The notes beneath the pieces are model-generated. The model ran no database searches. It worked only from the letters and a program-made list of their open reading frames with translations, and was not told the DNA's origin. Both the position numbers and the translations under genes were made by a program. DNA of 15,694 nt, from assembly GCA_964577175.1 (NCBI GenBank), contig CAZNYC010000098.1:1-15694 (forward strand). Reading direction: 5' to 3'. Positions 6,439 to 13,752 of this stretch are shown in pieces. The stretch's first letter is position 1; each line of letters begins with the position of its first letter. Origin of the DNA: BS750m-G62 sp964577175. Lineage in GTDB: Bacteria; Planctomycetota; Phycisphaerae; FEN-1346.

Positions 6439-6506
6439 CGCCGCCATGGTGAACCGGGACCGCTCAGGACGCGCCCCCTGCGCGGCGACGCCCGTGTCAT
6501 GGCACA

Positions 6507-6530
6507 GTGGTCTTCGGAGAACCACCGCGC
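6507..6530 (-). repeat. Hairpin repeat family 2, copy 4
   Basis: The plus-strand 24-mer GTGGTCTTCGGAGAACCAC plus CGCGC ends like the arm at 5736-5758 (shared ACCCACCGCGC-type end) and again folds, here as GTGGT/ACCAC. It lies 22 bp downstream of the ribH stop. It is the most diverged copy. Confidence 0.45.
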
Positions 6531-6552
6531 CGAATGGGGGCGCCCGGACCTC

Positions 6553-7026
6553 CTACGTCCCGGGAAGTTGCTCCAGGAGGTTGGCCATCTCGATGGCGGT
6601 GGCGGCGGCGTCGGCCCCCTTGTTGCCCGCCTTCGTGCCGGCCCGCTCGATCGCCTGCTCGATCGTGTCGGTCGTCAGGACGCCGAAGACGACCGGCACG
6701 CCCGTCGCCAGGGACGTCTGGGCCACGCCCTTGGCCGCCTCGGAGGCGATGTAGTCGAAATGCGGCGTCCCGCCGCGGATGACCGCCCCCAGGCAGATGA
6801 CGGCGGCGTAACGGCCGCTGTCGGCCATCTTGCGCGCCAGGAGCGGCAGTTCCCACGCCCCTGGCGACCACGCCACGTCCACCGCCTCGGTGTCCGCGCC
6901 GTGACGCTCCAGGGCGTCCAGGCACCCGCTCAGCAACTTGGCCGTGATGAACTCGTTGAACCGTGAGACGACCACGCCGAAGCGGTGCTCGCCGGCCACC
7001 AGTCGGCCCTGATAGACGTTCGCCAT
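6553..7026 (-). CDS. ribH: 6,7-dimethyl-8-ribityllumazine synthase
   Basis: A 157-residue lumazine synthase, which condenses 5-amino-6-ribitylaminouracil with 3,4-dihydroxy-2-butanone 4-phosphate in riboflavin synthesis. Motifs are SRFNEFIT (21-28, aromatic substrate pocket), SPGAWELP (54-61), LGAVIRGGTPHFDYI (79-93, with catalytic-type His H89) and GVLTTDTIEQAIERAG (115-130, phosphate-binding Arg R128). TKAGNKG follows. Length is typical for the icosahedral or pentameric enzyme. GGGAGG lies about 9 nt before the ATG at 7026. A sigma70-like promoter is about 46 nt upstream, leaving a leader too short for an FMN riboswitch. It is the first gene of the ribH-nusB-ftsY run. Confidence 0.97.
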   Translation of the reverse strand: MANVYQGRLVAGEHRFGVVVSRFNEFITAKLLSGCLDALERHGADTEAVDVAWSPGAWELPLLARKMADSGRYAAVICLGAVIRGGTPHFDYIASEAAKGVAQTSLATGVPVVFGVLTTDTIEQAIERAGTKAGNKGADAAATAIEMANLLEQLPGT

Positions 7027-7071
7027 GACCGTATCCTCCCTTCGGGCCCTCGCCGTCGGGCCCGCGCGGCC

Positions 7072-7099
7072 AGTTTAGCGGGTGGCGGGGTGAATTCAA
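7072..7099 (-). promoter_or_regulatory. Candidate promoter for ribH
   Basis: On the minus strand TTGAAT (7094-7099) and TAAACT (7072-7077) are 16 nt apart, each matching four of six consensus bases. It is placed suitably between the divergent small gene pair and ribH. Confidence 0.35.
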
Positions 7100-7171
7100 G
7101 GCAAAAGGGGGCTCACTCCCTGCCGTGCCTGCCGGGAAAGAGGCTTCCGCCAGCCATGCGGATGCGGTATC

Positions 7172-7423
7172 ATGCAGGCCATGGCGGCATACCGCTTCAC
7201 GAGATACTTCGAGAACGAGGTGCTACGAAAACGACCGTACCTCAAGAAGGCATGGTGCATTCGCGTTGTGGAACACCCCCTGAAAGAGGAACAGCAGGAA
7301 GACAACCGGATCCGTTTCTGGGGCAAGGTGCCGGAACTCGGAGACCACGTGCTGCGCGTCGTTACGCTCAAAGACCGAATCGCCATCCACAACGCCTTTC
7401 CGGACAGGGGATTCAAACCATGA
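7172..7423 (+). CDS. Small protein of a two-gene accessory pair (BrnT/RelE-like toxin size, unproven)
   Basis: An 83-residue basic protein that I recognise only as a small family often found beside DUF2283 genes. It has an N-terminal FTRYFENEVLRKRPYLKKAW, a central RIRFWGKVPELGDHVLRVVTL that looks like a short beta-sheet, and the end IHNAFPDRGFKP. The size and the VLRVVTL-type strand recall BrnT/RelE-fold toxins, but no catalytic residues can be assigned. The ATG at 7172 or the ATG at 7181 (MAAYRFTRY) could start it. A TATCAT box at 7168-7173 would make a transcript starting near 7181, so a leaderless message is possible. It overlaps the next gene by ATGA. Its base composition is clearly less GC-rich than its neighbours, which suggests horizontal acquisition. 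Confidence 0.7.
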   Translation: MQAMAAYRFTRYFENEVLRKRPYLKKAWCIRVVEHPLKEEQQEDNRIRFWGKVPELGDHVLRVVTLKDRIAIHNAFPDRGFKP

Positions 7424-7638
7424 GGCTTAAGTACTATCGCGACACGGATTCGCTGTACATCGAACTCTCCTCCAGGCCGAGCGCGCAGAGCCAGGAAATC
7501 GCCGAGGGAATCGTCCTGGACTACGCCGACGACGGCAGCCTCGTGGGCATCGACATCGACAATGCCAACCGCAAGATCGACCTGGACGAGATCACCCTCA
7601 GCAAACTGCCGACCGAGGGCGAGAAGATGCCGGCGTGA
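7420..7638 (+). CDS. DUF2283 family small protein (putative antitoxin-like partner)
   Basis: A 72-residue acidic protein matching the DUF2283 pattern. It starts MRLKYYRDTDSLYIEL (1-16), then EGIVLDYADDGSLVGIDIDNA (29-49), and ends in a short polar tail. The pattern 'D-T-D-S-L-Y-I' followed by 'G-D/S-L-V-G-I-D-I' is typical. Its function is unknown in the family; its small size, acidity and tight pairing with a basic partner invite an antitoxin reading, which is inference. The start ATG (7420-7422) overlaps the upstream TGA (7421-7423), so translation is likely coupled. It converges on the TrmO-like gene, with 75 bp between the stops. Confidence 0.85.
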   Translation: MRLKYYRDTDSLYIELSSRPSAQSQEIAEGIVLDYADDGSLVGIDIDNANRKIDLDEITLSKLPTEGEKMPA

Positions 7639-7663
7639 TCCCTGCGGCCCCCTTCCGCACCCT

Positions 7664-7678
7664 ACGCGGTCTCCGCGT
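7664..7678. terminator. Short palindrome between convergent genes, weak terminator candidate
   Basis: ACGCGG and CCGCGT pair around TCT between the stops at 7638 and 7714. The stem is only 6 bp and no T-tract follows on either strand, so a terminator role is tentative. Confidence 0.3.
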
Positions 7679-7713
7679 TCAAACCGGATGCTCGGAGCAG
7701 CGCCCCGCCGACG

Positions 7714-8262
7714 TCACTTCTTCGGACCCCCGCCGGCCCAGTCGGGCACGCGGAATCCCTGCCGCACGAAATCCCGCCCGATGAGCGGCTTCAGGTCCAG
7801 CACCGGCGTCCCGTCGAACGCATCGATTCGTTCGACCGTGATCGCACTGCCCTCGATCGAGTCGATCTTGCAGACGGTCAGGGCGATGAGGTTCGGCCGC
7901 ACCGGCGACCGCGTCGCGAACACGCCCGTCAGCGGATTCTTCCTGTTGCCGCGAGGGTGCACCCGCAGGATGCCCCGTTTCTGCGGCACGTCGTTCTTGT
8001 GGAACCACCAGAAGACGTTCACGTGCGACCACCCGTCCATGCCCAGCAGACCGTCGGCGTAGCGGTCGAACAGGACGATGCGCGGCGGCCGGCCCTTCTG
8101 GTTCTCCACCCGCCCGATCGGATGCACGGTGTAGGATATGTCGGGCGAGACCTCGTCCACGGCGTCACCTCCTCGTGTGCTGAGCGGCCCGGCAGCAAGT
8201 GCCCCGCCGGCGGCGGCCAGCGAGGCGGTTTGCGTCAGGAAACGGCGTCGTGACAGGCTCAT
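7714..8262 (-). CDS. TrmO/TsaA-fold (UPF0066) protein with a Tat signal peptide
   Basis: A 182-residue protein. Residues 1-30 are a Tat signal: SRRRFLTQT (4-12), then an Ala/Gly-rich hydrophobic stretch with a likely cleavage after ALA (23). The rest is the TrmO fold: YTVHPIGRVEN (44-54), GLLGMDGWSHVNVFWWFHKND (71-91), the hallmark GVFATRSPVRPN (113-124) and DGTPVLDLKPLIGRD (150-164). TrmO normally uses S-adenosylmethionine in the cytoplasm to methylate t6A37 of tRNA. With a Tat signal this copy should act outside the cytoplasm, so tRNA is an unlikely substrate. The expected PIGLS stretch reads LIALT. GGGAGG 6 nt before the ATG at 8262 makes this start firm. It lies downstream of the VWA gene with a 201-bp gap. 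Confidence 0.85.
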   Translation of the reverse strand: MSLSRRRFLTQTASLAAAGGALAAGPLSTRGGDAVDEVSPDISYTVHPIGRVENQKGRPPRIVLFDRYADGLLGMDGWSHVNVFWWFHKNDVPQKRGILRVHPRGNRKNPLTGVFATRSPVRPNLIALTVCKIDSIEGSAITVERIDAFDGTPVLDLKPLIGRDFVRQGFRVPDWAGGGPKK

Positions 8263-8400
8263 GGCATGCCTCCCGAACTTCGCACTCCACCCACTCGCGG
8301 CGGCGCGCCGCTCGGCGCGCGTCGCGTCGTCGCGGCTAAACAGGGGTTGCTTTCGCCGTTCGTTGTTGTGGCCCTCGTCGCCGTTAGCGTTGCCGTTCAT

Positions 8401-8460
8401 TCCGCATTCGGAACATTCCGCCTTCCGCCTTCCGCATTCGGAACATCCTGCTTTCCGCAC
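8401..8460. repeat. 30-bp tandem duplication (two units)
   Basis: The 16-mer TCCGCATTCGGAACAT begins at 8401 and again at 8431, and the rest of the 30-bp unit is similar (CTTCCGC-type repeats). The units contain shorter CCTTCCG-like sub-repeats. It abuts the stop of the VWA gene (8464) in the gap before the TrmO-like gene. It is also read as part of a Cys-rich upstream extension of that gene, which I do not accept as coding. Confidence 0.7.
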
Positions 8461-8463
8461 TTC

Positions 8464-10686
8464 CTACGCCAGCCCCCACCGTCGGCGGAGCACCCACTCG
8501 GCCGCCAGTAGAGCGATGAAGATGCCCAGGAACACCCGCCCCCGGGCCAGGCGGACCCGCCGCTCGGCCGGCACCTCGCGCGGCTCCAGCGACGCCGCCA
8601 CCTGCGTGAGCACGTCCGGCAGGTCGCCCAGCGGCCGGCACGACCCGCCGCCCGCCTCCGCGACGGCCTTCAGCCCGTCCGCATCGGCGAGCAGGCGGGC
8701 GAGTTCAAAATCCTGCTCCCGCACCGCCAGGTGCGTCTCGGCCCGTTTCGCCTCGCCATCGACCCTCGCCTCCGCCGCGACCGTGTACGCGCCGGGGGCC
8801 GCGAGGGGCACCCGTCCGCGCCACTCCGTCCGGCGGGCACCCGTGCCCTCGCGCCGCTCGAGGGAGACCGGCGCGGAGGCCGGCCCTTCCAGCCGCACCG
8901 TCGGCCTGGCGTCGCCCCGCACGCCGACGGTCACCTCGGCCTCGGGCGGCCGGTCCGGGTCCGCCAGGACGTACTGCGTCCGGTCGGTGGTGATCCAGAG
9001 GTCCTCGTGCGGCCGGCCGTCGCGGCGGGCGAGCCAGAGCACGAGCCGCCGCCACAGACGCCCGTGCATTGCCGGGCCGCCCGTTTCGGCCTCCGCCAGC
9101 GCCCACCGCCAGGTCGTATCAAAGGCGGCGGATGCGACGCGGCCGTCGCCGAGCGTCCGCACCGCCAGCAGCGGCGTCCCGTCCTCCGCCCGGGCGAGCA
9201 GACGCCCTCCGGGCCGGACCTCGCCCACGGCATTCGCCCCGGCGAGCGACGGCAGGTCGTCCGGCGGCGGGACGGCCTCGCCCTCATCGCCGCGGAAGAC
9301 GAAGTGTTCCCGGCCCTCGGGCGTCGCGCGGAACGCGAGCGGCCCATCGACCTGCTCGTCCGTAGAGCGAATCGCAAACGGCAGGAGGTCCGCCAGCGGC
9401 GTCCCCGCCCAGCCGCCGGGCCCGTACGCCTCAAGGCCGCCGACCGTCAGGACGGACAGGGCGCCGTCGCGGACGCGGCCGGCCAGGCGGCTCAGCGTGC
9501 CGGCCCGCAGGGTGTCGGCCGGAAGGTCGCCCAGGATGACCACGTCGGTGCCGTCGAGGTCGGCCGGCTTCGGGGCCGCTGCCTCCGCGCCGTGACCGAC
9601 GAGGAGGCGGCGTGCCAGGTCGATCTCGCGGGCATCGGCCAGGACGCGCGCGAGGTACTTCCCCTCCGGCCGCAGCCGCCCCTCCAGGTACAGGACGCGG
9701 ATGCCGCCTTCCTCCACGCGGACGGTCGTCTCCGCCCGGTTGTTCGTGGTGACGCGTTCGCCCTCCAGCGGCCCTGCGGCAAGGGCGAGGCGCACCGGCC
9801 CGGCGTCCTCCAGCGCCGGCGTGAAGACGACTTCCTCGGCGGTGCGCTGGACAGCCGGCGAGACCTTGCGGCGCGCGACTTCCTTGCCGTCGACGCTCAG
9901 AACGATTTCGGCCGACGCTCCTTTCAGGCCGAGCGTCGCCACGGTGGCCCGCACCTCCGCCCGGTTGCCGGCGAAAACGCGGTCGGGCGCCCGCAGGCCG
10001 CGGACGGCCACGTCTCGCGTGCGACCGGTCGGTTCGCTGCTGCCCGCGACGACCGCGTGGACGGGGACGCCGGCGTCGGCGAGGTGGCGGGCGGCGACGT
10101 CGGCCTCGCCGGTGCGGCGGTTCGTGCACCCGTCCGAGACGACCACCACCGCCGCAGGACGCGGGGCAAACGGGCCGGTCGCCCGGCGGGCCCGTTCGGC
10201 CACGGCGCGAAGGGCCTCGGCCAGGTCCGTCCGCGGGTCGGCCGGCTCAACGGCGAAGCCGTCGCTCGGCCGGACGCGCGAACCAAACGCCACCGTCCGG
10301 ACGGTGGCCTCCGGCACGAGTGCCTCCAGGGCCTCGCCGGCACCGGCGAACGCCTCGCGGACGGCCGCAGCGCGGGTGGCAGGGTCGGCGTCGGAGCCGG
10401 CGTCGCGGATACCCATGCTGCGGGAGGCGTCCAGAAGGACCACGACCTCGGCGGGAACGGTGCGCCGGCCTTCCCATCGGACCTGCGGACGCAGCGCCAG
10501 CATCGCCAGCGCCGCCACCACCAGCAGCCGCAGCAGGAGCAGCATGCGGCGTCGCCTCGGCGCCAGGCCGGCGCCCCATCGCCACGAGGCTGTCACGGCC
10601 GCGACAACCAGTACCCCGGCCGCCACCGCCACCCAGACGGGCGGCAGGAAGGGGTCCAGAACCACGTGCTCGCCAAGGGTCGTCAT
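8464..10686 (-). CDS. Membrane-anchored VWA-domain protein with glutamine-amidotransferase-like central region
   Basis: A 740-residue protein. Two N-terminal membrane segments (about 15-33 and 49-66) are followed by a von Willebrand A domain with a complete MIDAS: DASRS (D86, S88, S90), T153 in DPRTDL and D185 in VSDG. Next come an Ig-like beta region (about 230-340) and a class I amidotransferase-like segment beginning IRVLYLEG, with TVGG, LEAYGPGGWAG and DLLPF. A further beta domain and a C-terminal membrane helix (about 718-733) follow. This is the architecture of large planctomycete VWA proteins related to BatA/BatB. No catalytic Cys triad is evident in the amidotransferase-like part, so it is probably a binding fold. 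The Met at 10686 (MTTLGEHVVL) begins the first hydrophobic region, but no Shine-Dalgarno is visible. No MoxR ATPase or DUF58 gene adjoins, unlike typical Bat clusters. It is divergent from tldD. Confidence 0.85.
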   Translation of the reverse strand: MTTLGEHVVLDPFLPPVWVAVAAGVLVVAAVTASWRWGAGLAPRRRRMLLLLRLLVVAALAMLALRPQVRWEGRRTVPAEVVVLLDASRSMGIRDAGSDADPATRAAAVREAFAGAGEALEALVPEATVRTVAFGSRVRPSDGFAVEPADPRTDLAEALRAVAERARRATGPFAPRPAAVVVVSDGCTNRRTGEADVAARHLADAGVPVHAVVAGSSEPTGRTRDVAVRGLRAPDRVFAGNRAEVRATVATLGLKGASAEIVLSVDGKEVARRKVSPAVQRTAEEVVFTPALEDAGPVRLALAAGPLEGERVTTNNRAETTVRVEEGGIRVLYLEGRLRPEGKYLARVLADAREIDLARRLLVGHGAEAAAPKPADLDGTDVVILGDLPADTLRAGTLSRLAGRVRDGALSVLTVGGLEAYGPGGWAGTPLADLLPFAIRSTDEQVDGPLAFRATPEGREHFVFRGDEGEAVPPPDDLPSLAGANAVGEVRPGGRLLARAEDGTPLLAVRTLGDGRVASAAFDTTWRWALAEAETGGPAMHGRLWRRLVLWLARRDGRPHEDLWITTDRTQYVLADPDRPPEAEVTVGVRGDARPTVRLEGPASAPVSLERREGTGARRTEWRGRVPLAAPGAYTVAAEARVDGEAKRAETHLAVREQDFELARLLADADGLKAVAEAGGGSCRPLGDLPDVLTQVAASLEPREVPAERRVRLARGRVFLGIFIALLAAEWVLRRRWGLA

Positions 10687-10729
10687 GTCGTGTCGTGATT
10701 GAACGGCTGCCTGGGACAATGCCGGCGGT

Positions 10730-10830
10730 TGTCATTCTGAGGAGCGGCGAAGCCGCGACGAAGAATCTCGCCTTGTCGCTTTTTGCACGGCGATATGCTT
10801 CGGTCCCGCCAGCGGGACCTCAGAATGACA
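10730..10830. repeat. Palindromic repeat family 1, copy C (101 bp, best preserved)
   Basis: Terminal inverted repeats are perfect over 13 bp: TGTCATTCTGAGG at the left and CCTCAGAATGACA at the right. Each end also carries a hairpin, GCGGC-GAA-GCCGC on the left and GGTCCCGC-CA-GCGGGACC on the right. The middle has AGAATCTCGCC facing GGCGATAT. It lies in the divergent space between the VWA gene and tldD, upstream of the tldD promoter. No obvious target duplication was seen. Confidence 0.8.
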
Positions 10831-10881
10831 GCCTGGCGCAACGAAGTTGTTACGGCTATCACGCTCGCCGCGATTCTACCA

Positions 10882-10910
10882 TCGACACGCTGCGCGTGCC
10901 GCATTATACT
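10882..10910 (+). promoter_or_regulatory. Sigma70-like promoter for tldD-tldE
   Basis: TCGACA (10882-10887) and TATACT (10905-10910) are exactly 17 nt apart, each matching five of six consensus bases. Transcription would start about 26 nt before the tldD start codon. This is the best promoter in the window. Confidence 0.6.
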
Positions 10911-10942
10911 CGTTTGTCTCGGACCCATGAGGAGAGAGCCAC

Positions 10943-12385
10943 GTGGACGACCTGCTCCAGCGCGCGGTCGGCCTGATGCAGCAGGCGGGCGCGTCCTACG
11001 GCGACGTCCGCCTCCGCCGCGACCACACGGAACGGCTGGCGGTAAAGAACGGCCGGCCGGAACACATCGCCCGCAGCGAATCGGAAGGCCTCGGCGTCCG
11101 CGTCATCGTGGACGGGGCGTGGGGCTTCTTCGGCACGCACCGGATGGAGAAGGACGCGCTGGACGAAGCCGTCCGGCAGGCGGTGGACATCGCCCGGGCC
11201 AGCGCCGCCGCCCAGACCGAGCCGGTGCGCCTCGCGCCGGTCGACCCCGCCACCGACGAGTACGAAACGCCGCACGAGCGCGACCCGATGGCCGTGCCGC
11301 TCGAAGACAAACTCGGCCTCCTTGTCCGCGCGACGGAAGCGATGACGGGCCCGAACCTGCGGCTCGCCCAGGCGTTCTTCTCGGCATACGATACGCACCA
11401 GCAGTTCGCCTCGACCGAAGGCGCCCGCATCGCCCAGCACATCGTGCAGACGGGCGGGGGCATCGCGGCCACGTGCATCGCCGACGGCCGGCTCCAGGTC
11501 CGGTCGTACCCGAACAGTTTCCGGGGCAATTTCGCGACGGGCGGTTTCGAATTCGTGGAGGCAATGGACCTGGTGGGCGAGGCGCCGCGGGTGGCGGAGG
11601 AGGCCGAGGCGCTGCTCGCCGCCCCGCCCTGCCCGGAGGGCCGACGGACCATCATCCTGGACGGCGGGCAACTCGCCCTCCAGGTGCACGAATCGTGCGG
11701 TCACCCGATCGAACTCGACCGTGTGCTGGGCATGGAGATCGCCTACGCGGGCGACTCGTTCCTGACGCTCGACAAACTCGACACCTTCCGGTACGGCTCG
11801 GAGGCGGTGCACATCGTGGCCGACGCCACGTGCCCCGGCGGCCTGGGCACGTTCGGCTACGACGACGAGGGCGTGCCGGCGCAGCAGACGCCGATCATTG
11901 AGGCGGGACGCCTGGTGGGGTACCTCTCGAGCCGCGAGACGGCCCCCGCCATCGGCCGGACCTCGAGCGGGACGATGCGCGCCAGCGGCTGGAACCGCAT
12001 TCCACTCATCCGCATGACCAACGTCAACCTGATGCCGGGCGAGGCGGGGGCGCTGGAGGACCTCGTCGCCGACACCGACGACGGCCTGCTGATGATGACC
12101 AACCGCTCCTGGTCCATCGACAACAAGCGCCTGAACTTCCAGTTCGGCACGGAGATGTGCCGCGAGATCAAGAACGGCCGGCTCGGCCAGATCTACCGCG
12201 ACGCCACGTACACGGGGCTGACGCCGGCGTTCTGGGGCGCGTGCGACGCCGTCTGCGGCCGGGAGGCGTGGCACCTCTGGGGCACGCCCAACTGCGGGAA
12301 GGGCCAGCCCGGCCAGACCGCCCGCGTGGGGCACGGCGTGGCGCCGGCGCGGTTCCGGAACGTCCAGGTGGGGGTCAAGGCATGA
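10943..12385 (+). CDS. tldD: Metalloprotease TldD
   Basis: A 480-residue TldD subunit. TldD with TldE forms a zinc metalloprotease that degrades unfolded or modified peptides and matures microcin-type peptides in E. coli. The active-site HExxxH is HESCGH (H249, E250, H254), in QVHESCGHPIELDRVLG. The C-terminal third zinc ligand is a cysteine, C451 in PNCGKGQPGQ, followed by GHGVAPARF. Other family stretches are GLGVRVIVDGAWGF (49-62) and SSGTMRASGWNRIPLIRMTN. It starts with GTG at 10943, preceded by GGAG in GAGGAGAGAGCC. Its stop overlaps the tldE start by ATGA, so expression is coupled. No small precursor peptide gene was found nearby, so its local substrate is unknown. Confidence 0.96.
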   Translation: MDDLLQRAVGLMQQAGASYGDVRLRRDHTERLAVKNGRPEHIARSESEGLGVRVIVDGAWGFFGTHRMEKDALDEAVRQAVDIARASAAAQTEPVRLAPVDPATDEYETPHERDPMAVPLEDKLGLLVRATEAMTGPNLRLAQAFFSAYDTHQQFASTEGARIAQHIVQTGGGIAATCIADGRLQVRSYPNSFRGNFATGGFEFVEAMDLVGEAPRVAEEAEALLAAPPCPEGRRTIILDGGQLALQVHESCGHPIELDRVLGMEIAYAGDSFLTLDKLDTFRYGSEAVHIVADATCPGGLGTFGYDDEGVPAQQTPIIEAGRLVGYLSSRETAPAIGRTSSGTMRASGWNRIPLIRMTNVNLMPGEAGALEDLVADTDDGLLMMTNRSWSIDNKRLNFQFGTEMCREIKNGRLGQIYRDATYTGLTPAFWGACDAVCGREAWHLWGTPNCGKGQPGQTARVGHGVAPARFRNVQVGVKA

Positions 12386-13746
12386 ACACGTTCCCCGAGA
12401 AACAAGGCGACCCCTCGGAACGGGAGCAGCGGCTTCTGGGGTTCGGCCGGGCCATCGTCGAGGCCTGCCCCGCCGACGAGACGGAGATCCTCCTGGCCGA
12501 CGGCCGGGAGTTCCTCACCCGGTTCGCCGGCAACCGCATCCATCAGAACGTGGGGACGGAGGAGGCGACGGCCGTCGTCCGCGTCGTCGTCGACCGGCGC
12601 GTGGGCGTGGCCACGGCCGACAGCCTTGAGCACGACGCGCTGAAGGCGGCGCACGATGCGGCCCTGGCGATCGCCGAGGCGTCCGAGCCCGATCCCGACT
12701 GGCCCGGCCTGCCCCCGCCCCGGACCGTGAAGCCGGCCAAGGCGTACCATCCGGCGACGGCGCTGGCGACGGCCGGGACGCGGGCGAAGTTCGCCGCCGA
12801 CGTCATCGCCGCCGCCCACGAGAAGGACGGCGAGGCGGCCGGCATCGTCCAGACCGGGGAAGGCAGCCTGGCGGTCGTGAACTCGCGCGGCGTGGGCGTC
12901 GTCGCCAGTTACACCCGGGCCGAGGCCAACGCCCTCGTGACCAGCGGCGACGGGTCGGGCTGGGCGGACGGGGTGGCGATGCGCCTGTCGGACCTCGACG
13001 CCCGCCGCATCGGCAAACGCGCCGCCCTCACCGCCGAAAAAAGCCGCAACCCCCAACCCCTCGATCCCGGCGCCTACGACGTCGTCCTGGAACCCTCGGC
13101 CGCGGCGGAGTGGGTCCAGTACCTGGCGTACGTGGCCTTCAGCGGCAAGGACATCGACGAGGGGCAGAGCCCCCTTGCGGGCCGGCTCGGCGAGACCGTC
13201 ACCGGCAAGCAGGTCACGCTGTGGGACAACGCCCGCGACCGCCGGACCCTGCCGCAGCCGTTCGACTACGAGGGCCAGCCGGCCCGGCGGCTCAGCCTCA
13301 TCAAGGCGGGCGTTGCCGAGGGCGTCGCGACGAATCACTACCGCGCCCGCCGGCTGGGCAAACGCGTTTCCACGGGTCACGCCCTGCCCGCCTCGTCGCC
13401 CTACGAATGCATGCCGATGCACCTCTTCATGAAAGGCGGCAACGCGACCGCCAAGCAACTCGTCGGCGAGATGGAGCGCGGCCTGCTCGTCACCCGGTTC
13501 CATTACACGAACGTGCTGAACCCGATGCAGACCGTCCTGACGGGGATGACCCGCGACGGCACGTTCTGGGTGGAAAACGGCCGCATCGCCCACGCCGTCC
13601 GGAACCTGCGGTACACGGAGAACATCCTTGCGGCCCTGGGGCGGATCGACGGGATGACCAAGCGCCTCACGCGTGTGCCCGGGCCGTGCGTCGTCCCGAC
13701 CGTCCGCGTGCGGGGCGTGCAGTTCAGCGGGGCGACGGAGTTCTGA
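12382..13746 (+). CDS. tldE: TldE/PmbA, non-catalytic partner of TldD
   Basis: A 454-residue TldE/PmbA-type protein, the structural partner in the TldD/TldE heterodimer. It lacks an HExxxH motif, as expected for this subunit. Family features are GVGVVASYTRAEA, LDPGAYDVVLEPSAAAE, the cavity-forming SPYECMPMHLFMKGGNAT and the C-terminal LLVTRFHYTNVLNPMQTVLTGMTRDGTFWVENG. NLRYTENILAALGRIDGM follows. Its ATG (12382-12384) overlaps the tldD TGA (12383-12385). Length is normal. The first 20 residues are polar and not conserved, and the fold starts around LLGFGRAIVEA. After its stop is a 324-bp repeat-rich gap with no clear terminator. Confidence 0.95.
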   Translation: MNTFPEKQGDPSEREQRLLGFGRAIVEACPADETEILLADGREFLTRFAGNRIHQNVGTEEATAVVRVVVDRRVGVATADSLEHDALKAAHDAALAIAEASEPDPDWPGLPPPRTVKPAKAYHPATALATAGTRAKFAADVIAAAHEKDGEAAGIVQTGEGSLAVVNSRGVGVVASYTRAEANALVTSGDGSGWADGVAMRLSDLDARRIGKRAALTAEKSRNPQPLDPGAYDVVLEPSAAAEWVQYLAYVAFSGKDIDEGQSPLAGRLGETVTGKQVTLWDNARDRRTLPQPFDYEGQPARRLSLIKAGVAEGVATNHYRARRLGKRVSTGHALPASSPYECMPMHLFMKGGNATAKQLVGEMERGLLVTRFHYTNVLNPMQTVLTGMTRDGTFWVENGRIAHAVRNLRYTENILAALGRIDGMTKRLTRVPGPCVVPTVRVRGVQFSGATEF

Positions 13747-13752
13747 ACGGCC

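Noticed and set aside
4074..6452. A 792-codon plus-strand open frame.
   Set aside because: It is antisense to ferritin 2, ftsY and nusB, which have clear family motifs. Long antisense frames are expected at this GC content, and its translation has no recognisable motif.
5658..6500. N-terminal extension of ftsY by up to 281 codons.
   Set aside because: The extension overlaps nusB in another frame and runs through repeats; its Arg/Gly-rich translation is not an FtsY A domain, which is acidic.
7027..7171. FMN riboswitch upstream of ribH.
   Set aside because: The predicted leader is only about 40-50 nt and no RFN-type conserved segments were seen.
8263..8460. Cys-rich N-terminal extension of the TrmO-like protein (CSECG repeats).
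   Set aside because: It is the translation of the 30-bp tandem repeat, and the strong Shine-Dalgarno at the Tat start shows translation begins at 8262.
8731..10698. A 655-codon plus-strand open frame opposite the VWA gene.
   Set aside because: Low-complexity Arg/Gly-rich translation, antisense to a protein with an intact MIDAS and membrane segments.
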